From contig BROI01000018.1 of the NCBI GenBank assembly GCA_027923505.1, positions 1 through 64,000 of the forward strand: a stretch of DNA of 64,000 nt. Direction: 5' to 3'. The stretch is from Mayamaea pseudoterrestris. Lineage: Eukaryota > Bacillariophyta > Bacillariophyceae > Sellaphorales > Sellaphoraceae. Shown here one piece after another: positions 1 to 10,095 of this stretch (position 1 is the first letter of the stretch; each line of letters opens with the position of its first letter). The notes below the pieces were generated by a model. It was not told the DNA's origin. It made no database searches and saw nothing but the letters and a program-made list of their open reading frames with translations. The translations under genes were made by a program, and so were the position numbers.

Positions 1-3000
1 ACTCATGGTTGAAATGGTACCCTCATAGTTTGGTGTTGGTAGCCTCATGGTTGAAAGGCTGGTTGCCTCATGGTACCCTCATGGTAGCCTCGTGGTACCC
101 TCATGGTACCCTCATGGTACCCTCACGGTACCCACATGGTACCCACATGGTACCCTCATGGTACCCTCATGGTACCCTCATGGTACCCTCATGGTACCCT
201 CATGGTACCCTCAAGGTTGAAATGATGGTAGCCTCAAGGTTGAAATGTTGGTAGCCTCAAGGTAGCCTCATGGTAGCCTCATGGTTGAAATGGTACCCTC
301 ATAGTTTGGTGTTGGTAGCCTCATGGTTGAAAGGCTGGTTGCCTCATGGTAGCCTCATGGTAGCCTCATGGTACCCTCATGGTACCCTCATGGTACCCTC
401 AAGGTTGAAATGTTGGTAGCCTCATGGTAGCCTCATGGTAGCCTCATGGTTGAAATGGTACCCTCATAGTTTGGTGTTGGTAGCCTCATGGTTGAAAGGC
501 TGGTTGCCTCATGGTACCATCATGGTACCCTCATGGTACCCTCATGGTACCCTCATGGTACCCTCATGGTACCCTCATGGTACCCTCAAGGTGGAAATGT
601 TGGTAGCCTCAAGGTTGAAATGTTGGTAGCCTCATGGTAGCCTCATGGTAGCCTCATGGTTGAAATGGTACCCTCATAGTTTGGTGTTGGTAGCCTCATG
701 GTTGAAAGGCTGGTTGCCTCATGGTAGCCTCATGGTAGCCACATGGTACCCTCATGGTACCCTCATGGTACCCTCATGGTACCCTCATGGTACCCTCAAG
801 GTTGAAATGTTGGTAGCCTCATGGTAGCCTCATGGTTGAAATGGTACCATCATAGTTTGGTGTTGGTAGCCTCATGGTTGAAAGGCTGGTTGCCTTATGG
901 TTGAAAGGCTGGTTGCCTCATGGTACCCTCATGGTACCCTCATGGTACCCTCATGGTACCCTCATGGTACCCTCATGGTACCCTCAAGGTTGAAATGTTG
1001 GTAGCCTCATGGTAGCCTCATGGTTGAAATGGTACCCTCATAGTTTGGTGTTTGTAGCCTCATGGTTGATAGGCTGGTTGCCTCATGGTACCCTCATGGT
1101 AGCCTCATGGTACCCTCATGGTACTCCATGGTACCCTCAAGGTACCCACATGGTACCCTCATGGTACCCTCATGGTACCCTCATGGTACCCTCATGGTAC
1201 CCTCATGGTACCCTCATGGTACCCTCATGGTACCCTCAAGGTTGAAATGTTGGTAGCCTCATGGTAGCCTCATGGTAGCCTCATGGTTGAAATGGTACCC
1301 TCATAGTTTGGTGTTGGTAGCCTCATGGTTGAAAGGCTGGTTGCCTCATGGTACCCTCATGGTACCCTCATGGTACCCTCATGGTACCCTCATGGTTGAA
1401 ATGTTGGTAGCCTCATGGTAGCCTCATGGTAGCCTCATGGTTGAAATGGTACCCTCATAGTTTGGTGTTGGGTTGCCTCATGGTACCCTCATGGTACCCT
1501 CATGGTACCCTCATGGTACCCTCATGGTACCATCATGGTACCCTCATGGTAACCTCAAGGTTGAAATGTTGGTAGCCTCATGGTAGCCTCATGGTAGCCT
1601 CATGGTAGCCTCATGGTAGCCTCATGGTAGCCTCATGGTAGCCTCATGGTTGAAATGGTACCCTCATAGTTTGGTGTTGGTAGCCTTATGGTTGAAAGGC
1701 TGGTTGCCTCATGGTACACTCATGGTAGCCTCAAGGTTGAAATGTTGGTAGCCTCATGGTAGCCTCATGGTAGCCTCATGGTAGCCTCATGGTTGAAATG
1801 GTACCCTCATAGTTTGGTGTTGGTAGCCTCATGGTTGAATGGCTGGTTGCCTCATGGTACCCTCATGGTTCCCTCATGGTACCCTCATGGTACCCTCATG
1901 GTACCCTCATGGTAGCCTCATGGTAGCCTCATGGTACCCTCATGGTACCCTCATGGTAGCCTCATGGTAGCCTCATGGTAGCCTCATGGTACCCTCAAGG
2001 TTGAAATGTTGGTAGCCTCATGGTAGCCTCATGGTTGAAATGGTACCCTCATAGTTTGGTGTTGGTAGCCTCATGGTTGAAAGGCTGGTTGCCTCATGGT
2101 ACCCTCATGGTAGCCTCATGGTAGCCTCATGGTACCCTCAAGGTTGAAATGTTGGTAGCCTCATGGTAGCCTTATGGTAGCCTCATGGTAGCCTCATGGT
2201 ACCCTCATGGTACCCTCAAGGTTGAAATGTTGGTAGCCTCATGGTAGCCTCATGGTACCCTCATGGTACCCTCATTGTACCCTCATGGTAGACTCATGGT
2301 AGCCTCATGGTAGCCTCATGGTACCCTCAAGGTTGAAATGTTGGTAGCCTCATGGTAGCCTCATGGTTGAAATGGTACCCTCATAGTTTGGTGTTGGTAG
2401 CCTCATGGTTGAAAGGCTGGATGCCTCATGGTACCCTCATGGTAGCCTCATGGTACCCTCATGGTATCCTCATGGTACCCTCAAGGTTGAAATGTTGGTA
2501 GCCTCATGGTAGCCTCATGGTTGAAATGGTACCCTCATAGTTTGGTGTTGGTAGCCTCATGGTTGAAAGGCTGGTTGCCTCATGGTACCCTCATGGTAGC
2601 CTCATGGTACCCTTATGGTACCCTCAAGGTTGAAATGTTGGTAGCCTCATGGTAGCCTCATGGTAGCCTCATGGTTGAAATGGTACCCTCATAGTTTGGT
2701 GTTGGTAGCCTCATGGTTGAAAGGCTGGTTGCCTCATGGTACCCTCATGGTACCCTCATGGTACCCTCATGGTACCCTCAAGGTTGAAATGTTGGTAGCC
2801 TCATGGTAGCCTCATGGTTAAAATGGTACCCTCATAGTTTGGTGTTGGTAGCCTCATGGTTGAAAGGCTGGTTGCCTCATGGTACCCTCATGGTAGACTC
2901 ATGGTAGCCTCATGGTAGCCTCATGGTACCCTCAAGGTTGAAATGTTGGTAGCCTCATGGTTGAAATGGTACCCTCATAGTTTGGTGTTGGTAGCCTCAT

Positions 3001-3499
3001 GGTTGAAAGGCTGGATGCCTCATGGTACCCTCACGGTACCCTCATGGTAGCCTCATGGTACCCTCATGGTATCCTCATGGTACCCTCAAGGTTGAAATGT
3101 TGGTAGCCTCATGGTAGCCTCATGGTAGCCTCATGGTTGAAATGGTACCCTCATAGTTTGGTGTTGGTAGCCTCATGGTTGAAAGGCTGGTTGCCTCATG
3201 GTACCCTCATGGTAGCCTCATGGTACCCTCATGGTACCCTCAAGGTTGAAATGTTGGTAGCCTCATGGTAGCCTCATGGTACCCTCATGGTACCCTCATA
3301 GTTTGGTGTTGGTAGCCTCATGGTTGAAAGGCTGGTTGCCTCATGGTACCCTCATGGTACCCTCATGGTACCCTCAAGGTTGAAATGTTGGTAGCCTCAT
3401 GGTTGAAATGGTACCCTCATAGTTTGCTGTTGGTAGCCTCATGATTGAAAGGCTGGTTGCCTCATGGTAGACTCATGGTAGCCTCATGGTACCCTCATG
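1..3499. repeat. 11-bp minisatellite with irregular higher-order units
   Basis: The whole stretch is built from an 11-bp unit, CTCATGGTACC or its variant CTCATGGTAGCC, in long runs. The runs are punctuated by a recurring segment containing GTTGAAATGG, CATAGTTTGGTGTTGG and GTTGAAAGGCTGG. This segment returns at irregular spacing of roughly 150-270 bp, giving a loose higher-order repeat. GGTACC (the KpnI site) is extremely frequent. Short open frames rich in VPSWYPHGT arise only because three 11-bp units make 33 bp; they are not genes. The array starts before the window, so its true length is unknown. It ends at about 3499, where it meets the 169-bp satellite through a shared ATGG. Confidence 0.95.
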
Positions 3500-4192
3500 G
3501 CTTGGCTGGTGACTCAGGGGATGGCAATGTATTTGGTGACAACTTGTCACCAGTCTCAGCCCGCAGATGCTGTGACATTCAAATGCCTTTACAGCAAGCC
3601 CTGTAGGTGCCCAAAATACTCCAGAATGGTGCCAACATCATTATTCATGCTGCGCTACAAGACGGTAGGCTGGGATGGTGTCTCAGGGGATGGCAATGTA
3701 TTTGGTGACAACTTGTCACCAGTCTCAGCTCGCAGATGCCGTGACATTCAAATGCCCCTACAGCAAGCCCTGTAGGTGCCCAAAATACACCAGAATGGTG
3801 CCAACATCATTTTTTAGGCTGCGCTACAAACTGGTAGTCTTGGCTGGTGACTCAGGGGATGGCAATGTATTTGGTGACAACTTGTCACCAGTCTCAGCCC
3901 GCAGATGCCGTGACATTCAAATGCCTTTACAGCAAGCCCTGTAGGTGCCCAAAATACACCAGAATGGTGCCAACATCATTTTTCAGGCTGCGCTACAAGA
4001 TGGTAGTCTTGGCTGGTGACTCAGGGGATGGCAATGTATTTGATGACAACTTGTCACCAGTCTCAGCCCGCAGATGCCGTGACATTCAAACACCCCTACA
4101 GCAAGCCCTGTAGGTGCCCAAAATACACCAGAATGGTGCCAACATCATTATTCATGCTGTGCTACAAGATGGTAGGCTTGGCTGGTGTCTCA
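3500..4192. repeat. 169-bp satellite, array 1
   Basis: About four tandem copies of a 169-bp unit lie here. The unit includes GGCTGGTGACTCAGGGGATGG, a palindrome GGTGACAACTTGTCACC, and an inverted repeat CCTACAG-CAAGCC-CTGTAGG. Copies differ by a few substitutions, such as CATTTTTTAGG against CATTATTCATG. The array meets the 11-bp minisatellite on the left and breaks into the 352-bp satellite near 4192 within the sequence TCATGGGCAGCTTCAG. It is the shortest of three arrays of this family in the window. Confidence 0.93.
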
Positions 4193-7100
4193 TGGGCAGC
4201 TTCAGTAAGCAGGTACTATGTGACTGCCTACCCTAGCAGTGGCAAACATCAGATCCCCACAATCTCTTTGTAAACAGGCTTGGGGCATGATCCAAGGTCA
4301 CAAATGGACATTGTATAGTGCATTCACTTTGTGCATTTGCCTCCTGCATGTTGCCTGCTTCCAGATCCGCAGTAGTTGCTGGTATGTACAACCCAACTGC
4401 TGAACACCAACCTAGCAGTGGCAAACATGAAGTCTATGCATACAAGCACTGTGCATGATCCGAGGGCACAAGACATACCACCTTGATGAATTTGTTTTGC
4501 GCATCAGCCTCCTGCTTGCCTTTTGCCTTCAGGTCAGCAGCTTCAGTTAGCAGGTACTATGTGACTGCCTACCCTAGCAGTGGCAAACATCAGATCCCCA
4601 CAATCTCTGTGTAAACTGGCTTGGGGCATGATCCAAGGTCACAAATGGATATTGTATAGTGCATTCACTTTGTGCATTTGCCTCCTGCATGTTGCCTGCT
4701 TCCAGATCCGCAGTAGTTGCTGGTATGTACAACCCAACTGCCGAACACCAACCTAGCAGTGGCAAACATGAAGTGCCCACACACTCTATGCGTACAGCCA
4801 CTGTGCATGATCCAAGGGCACAAGACATACCTCCTTGGTGAATTTGTTTTGCGCATCAGCCTCCTGCTTGCCTTTGCCTTCAGGTCAACAGCTTCAGTTA
4901 GCAGGTACTATGTGACTGCCTACCCTAGCAGTGGCAAACATCAGATCCCCACAATCTCTTTGTAAACTGGCTTGGGGCATGATCCAAGGTCACAAATGGA
5001 TATTGTATAGTGCATTCACTTTGTGCATTTGCCTCCTGCATGTTGCCTGCTTCCAGATCTGCAGTAGTTGCTGGTATGTACTACCCAACTGCTGAACACC
5101 AACCTAGCAGTGGCAAACATGAAGTCTATGCATACAAGCACTGTGCATGATCCGAGGGCACAAGACATACCTCCTTGGTGAATTTGTTTTGCGCATCAGC
5201 CTCCTGCTTGCCTTTTGCCTTTAGGTCAGCAGCTTCAGTTAGCAGGTACTATGTGACTGCCTACCCTAGCAGTGGCAAACATCAGATCCCCACAATCTCT
5301 TTGTAAACAGGCTTGGGGCATGATCCAAGGTCACAAATGGATATTGTATAGTGCATTCACTTTGTGCATTTGCCTCCTGCATGTTGCCTGCTTCCAGATC
5401 CGAAGAAGTTGCTGGTATGTACTACCCAACTGCCAAACACCAACCTAGCAGTGGCAAACATGAAGTGCCCACACACTCTATGCGTACAGCCACTGTGCAT
5501 GATCCGAGGGCACAAGACATACCTCCTTGGTGAATTTGTTTTGCGCATCAGCCTCCTGCTTGCCTTTTGCCTTCAGGTCAGCAGCTTCAGTTAGCAGGTA
5601 CTATGTGACTGCCTACCCTAGCAGAGGCAAACATCAGATCCCCACAATCTCTTTGTAAACTGGCTTGGGGCATGATCCAAGGTCACAAATGGATATTGTA
5701 TAGTGCATTCACTTTGTGCATTTGCCTCCTGCATGTTGCCTGCTTCCAGATCCACAGAAGTTGCTGGTATGTACTACCCAACTGCCAAACACCAACCTAG
5801 CAGTGGCAAACATGAAGTGCCCACACACTCTATGCGTACAGCCACTGTGCAAGATCCGAGGGCACAAGACATACCTCCTTGGTGAATTTGTTTTGCGCAT
5901 CAGCCTCCTGCTTGCCTTTTGCCTTCAGGTCAGCAGCTTCAGTTAGCAGGTACTATGTGACTGCCTACCCTAACAGTGGCAAACATCAGATCCCCACAAT
6001 CTCTTTGTAAACTGGCTTGGGGCATGATCCAAGGTCACAAATGGATATGGTTTAGTGCATTCACTTTGTGCATTTGCCTCCTGCATGTTGCCTGCTTCCA
6101 GATCCGCAGAAGTTGCTGGTATGTACTACCCAACTGCCGAACACCAACCTAGCAGTGGCAAACATGAAGTGCCCACACACTCTATGCGTACAGCCACTGT
6201 GCATGATCCGAGGGCACAAGACATACCTCCTTGGTAAATTTGTTTTGCGCATCAGCCTCCTGCTTGCCTTTTGCCTTCAGGTCAGCAGCTTCAGTTAGCA
6301 GGTACTATGTGACTGCCTACCCTAGCAGTGGCAAACATCAGATCCCCACAATCTCTTTGTAAACTGGCTTGGGGCATGATCCAAGATCACAAATGGATAT
6401 TGTATAGTGCATTCACTTTGTGCATTTGCCTCCTGCATGTTGCCTGCTTCCAGATCCGCAGAAGTTGCTGGTATGTACTTCCCAACTGCCAAACACCAAC
6501 CTAGCAGTGGCAAACATGAAGTGCCCACACACTCTATGCGTACAGCCACTGTGCATGATCCGAGGGCACAAGACATAACTTCTTGGTGAATTTGTTTTGC
6601 GCATCAGCCTCCTGCTTGCCTTTTGCCTTCAGGTCAGCAGCTTCAGTTAGCAGGTACTATGTGACTGCCTACCCTAGCAGTGGCAAACATCAGATCCCCA
6701 CAATCTCTTTGATAACTGGCTTGGGGCATGATCCAAGGTCACAAATGGATATTGTATAGTGCATTCACTTTGTGCATTTGCCTCTTGCATGTTGCCTGCT
6801 TCCAGATCCACAGAAGTTGCTGGTATGTACTACCCAACTGCCGAACACCAACCTAGCAGTGGCAAACATGAAGTGCCCACACACTCTATGCGTACAGCCA
6901 CTGTGCATGATCCGAGGGCACAAGACATACCTCCTTGGTGAATTTGTTTTGCGCATCAGCCTCCTGCTTGCCTTTTGCCTTCAGGTCAGCAGCTTCAGTT
7001 AGCAGGTACTATGTGACTGCCTACCCTAGCAGTGGCAAACATCAGATCCCCACAATCTCTTTGTAAACTGGCTTGGGGCATGATCCAAGGTCACAAATGG

Positions 7101-8584
7101 ATATTGTATAGTGCATTCACTTTGTGCATTTGCCTCCTGCATGTTTCCTGCTCCCAGATCCGCAGAAGTTGCTGGAATGTACTACCCAACTGCCGAACAC
7201 CAACCTAGCAGTGGCAAACATGAAGTGCCCACACACTCTATGCGTACAGCCACTGTGCATGATCCGAGGGCACAAGACATACCTCCTTGGTGAATTTGTT
7301 TTGCGCATCAGCCTCCTGCTTGCCATTTGCCTTCAGGTCAGCAGTTTCAGTTAGCAGGTACTATGTGACTGCCTACCCTAGCAGTGGCAAACATTAGATC
7401 CCCACAATCTCTTTGTAAACTGGCTTGGGGCATGATCCAAGGTCACAAATGGATATTGTATAGTGCATTCACTTTGTGCATTTTGCCTCCTGCATGTTGC
7501 CTGCTTCCAGATCCGCAGAAGTTGGTGGTATGTACTACCCATCTGCCGAACACCAACCTAGCAGTGGCAAACATGAAGTGCCCACACACTCTATGCGTAC
7601 AGCCACTGTGCATGATCCGAGGGCACAAGACATACCTCCTTGGTGAATTTGTTTTGCGCATCAGCCTCCTGCTTGCCTTCTGCCTGCAGGTCAGCAGCTT
7701 CAGTTAGCAGGTACTATGTGACTGTCTACCCTAGCAGTGGCAAACATCAGATCCCCACAATCTCTTTGTAAACTGGCTTGGGGCATGATCCAAGGTCACA
7801 AATGGATATTGTATAGTGCATTCACTTTGTGCATTTGCCTCCTGCATGTTTCCTGCTCCCAGATCCGCAGAAGTTGCTGGAATGTACTACCCAACTGCCG
7901 AACACCAACCTAGCAGTGGCAAACATGAAGTGCCCACACACTCTATGCGTACAGCCTTTGTGCAACATCCGAGGGCACAAGACATACCTCCTTAGTGAAT
8001 TTGTTTTGCGCATCAGCCTCCTGCTTGCCATTTGCCTTCAGGTCAGCAGTTTCAGTTAGCAGGTACTATGTGACAGCCTACCCTAGCAGTGGCAAACATC
8101 AGATCCCCACAATCTCTTTGTAAACTGGCTTGGGGCATGATCCAAGGTCACAAATGGATATTGTATAGTGCATTCACTTTGTGCATTTTGCCTCCTGCAT
8201 GTTGCCTGCTTCCAGATCCGCAGAAGTTGCTGGTATGTACTACCCATCTGCCGAACACCAACCTAGCAGTGGCAAACATGAAGTGCCCACACACTCTATG
8301 CGTACAGCCACTGTGCATGATCCGAGGGCACAAGACATACCTCCTTGGTGAATTTGTTTTGCGCATCAGCCTCCTGCTTGCCTTTTGCCTTCAGGTCAGC
8401 AGCTTCAGTTAGCAGGTACTATGTGACTGCCTACCCTAGCAGTGGCAAACATCAGATCCCCACAATCTCTTTGTAAACTGGCTTGGGGCATGATCCAAGG
8501 TCACAAATGGATATTGTATAGTGCATTCACTTTGTGCATTTGCCTCCTGCATGTTGCCTGCTACCAGATCCGCAGAAGTTACTG
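4193..8584. repeat. 352-bp satellite, array 1, left part
   Basis: About twelve tandem copies of a roughly 352-bp unit. Each starts near TTAGCAGGTACTATGTGACT and contains CCTAGCAGTGGCAAACAT twice, about 179 bp apart. The two halves also share GCATGATCC(A/G)AGG and a CATnnGCCTCCTGC(A/T)TG segment, so the unit looks like a diverged dimer of monomers near 176 bp. Some early copies (near 4430 and 5125) carry a shorter variant reading GAAGTCTATGCATACAAGC. The array is interrupted at 8585 by a copia fragment. The 60-107 residue open frames on both strands repeat with the unit and are not taken as genes. Confidence 0.93.
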
Positions 8585-9146
8585 CAATTGGCTTCGGCAC
8601 ACGTGCAGGACTCGCTTGACCGGGCAACAGCCAGCGGAAGATTCGAGCGCGGATGAATGGGACAACGGAACTTGTGAAACTTGCCATCTTGGTCCTGCAG
8701 GTTCATGAAGAAGAATGAATGTGAACCGCCATATTGGATCTCGTCTTGGCTTAAACCGTGGTAGAGAGCATAGCCTTGAGGCGACAGCAGGCGTTGGTTG
8801 GAAGCAGGACACAAATGCGCTGGTACAATGACCTCCACATTCTTGCCTTGCTCTGTGATAAACATCCAACACACTTTGCCGTGCCCCGTGATAGCAGACT
8901 TGCCATTAGCGGTATTGATAAAGCCTTTGGTCCAGGACAACTTAACAAAATCATCCTTACAAAACGTCAGAGCAACGGAGCAACCAGTATCTAGGACGAC
9001 GGAGATTAGCTCCTCCTGACCGCCCTGAACACTCAGCCTCGAATGCAACGCCATGACAAAGTCCGGGTCAAAGACGTGAGCATTGAATGCATTGCTATAG
9101 TCTTCCTTGCCCAAGCTTGATGACCGCAATTGAAGAGGCAGCGACA

Positions 9147-9233
9147 AACGAAACGTTTATTGTTATACTGCTTGGAGAGTCCCTCTGAGATAGCAGTATA
9201 ACAATAAACGTTTCGTTATTATTATTATTATTA
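9147..9233. mobile_element. small hairpin insertion with TTA tail, copy 1
   Basis: Two perfect 26-bp inverted arms lie at 9147-9172 and 9192-9217, the right arm ending GTTTATTG-complementary AATAAACGTTTCGTT. They enclose a 19-bp loop that itself contains AGAG-TCC-CTCT. The right arm runs straight into a TTA microsatellite up to about 9233. The 16-bp word TGAAGAGGCAGCGACA lies on both sides (9131-9146 and 9234-9249). Direct repeats of this length plus a simple-repeat tail at one end are what target-primed insertion by a LINE machinery would leave. A plain hairpin MITE is the alternative. The element is inserted in the copia fragment. Confidence 0.7.
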
Positions 9234-9396
9234 TGAAGAGGCAGCGACAGGCTCCCTGGATAGGGCAGCGACAAGTTAAAGGACTCATCAACCGTGGATA
9301 GAAGAGCTTTAGCTACCGTTGATGCGTTTTCATGGCCTTGGAGAACCTCCTCGAGAAGCTTGCTTGTCGCCGGCATAAGAGCCTGGCACTGGGAAC

Positions 9397-9545
9397 AGGA
9401 CTTGGACTGGAACTTGGTCTTGCACTCGGTCAGGGACACGAGCGGGGCCTTGGTCTTGGACTTGGTCTTGCACTCGGTCAGGGAGGCGAGCAGGGCCTTG
9501 GTCTTGATCTTGGTCTTGGACTCGGTCAGGGACGCGAGTGGGGAC
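9397..9545. repeat. 48-bp coding minisatellite in the copia fragment
   Basis: About three units of 48 bp are built on CTTGGTCTTGCACTCGGTCA and GGGACACGAGCGGGGC. On the minus strand each unit encodes 16 residues of the type LTECKTKSKTKAPLVS, rich in Lys and Thr. The same stretch is present in the two other copies of the fragment (about 20480-20630 and 22955-23085), with some variation in the second. Confidence 0.75.
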
Positions 9546-9620
9546 GGATCATCACTGGGTGCAGGACTGGGAATTTGCTCAACCTCGAAGAAGACGTCTT
9601 CAATGTCTGTTATATTGCCA

Positions 9621-10095
9621 TTGTGCATTTGCCTCCTGCATGTTGCCTGCTTCCAGATACGCAGAAGTTACTGGTATGTACTACCCAACTGCCGAACACC
9701 AACCTAGCAGTGGCAAACATGAAGTGCCCACACACTCTATGCGTACAGCCACTGTGCATGATCCGAGGGCACAAGACATACCTCCTTGGTGAATTTGTTT
9801 TGCGCATCAGCCTCCTGCTTGCCTTTTGCCTTCAGGTCAGCAGCTTCAGTTAGCAGGTACTATGTGACTGCCTACCCTAGCAGTGGCAAACATCAGATCC
9901 CCACAATCTCTTTGTAAACTGGCTTGGGGCATGATCCAAGATCACAAATGGATATTGTATAGTGCATTCACTTTGTGCCATTTGCCTCCTGCATGTTGCC
10001 TGCTTCCAGATCCGCAGAAGTTGCTGGTATGTACTACCCAATTGCCTTACACCAACCTAGCAGTGGCAAAAGTGTGTGGGCAGCCACTGTGCATA
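9621..10095. repeat. 352-bp satellite, array 1, right part
   Basis: A little over one unit of the 352-bp satellite continues after the copia fragment. It begins TTGTGCATTTGCCTCCTGC and ends in a truncated unit reading AAAAGTGTGTGGGCAGCC, followed by a short bridge into the 181-bp satellite. The same truncated end and bridge recur at about 23955-24050. Confidence 0.9.

Larger units (their letters stand above)
8585..9620 (-). mobile_element. copia-type retrotransposon fragment in satellite, copy 1
   Basis: A non-satellite block read on the minus strand. It encodes part of a gag-like region (about 9620-9230) and a retropepsin-like protease region (about 9000-8700) with the signature LDTGCS and, further on, RLLSPQGY. 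This is the usual protease pattern of diatom-type copia elements. No LTR, integrase or reverse transcriptase is present, so it is a fossil fragment. The gag-like part holds a 48-bp minisatellite (about 9397-9545) encoding LTECKTK-type repeats. A hairpin element sits inside at 9147-9233. The satellite sequence on both sides shares the unusual variant GAAGTTACTG, so about 50 bp of satellite appears duplicated around the fragment. Confidence 0.8.

Noticed and set aside
1-3499. A telomere as explanation for the 11-bp minisatellite
   Set aside because: The unit does not resemble TTAGGG-type telomere repeats, is long, and has internal higher-order structure; no telomeric repeat is seen in the window.
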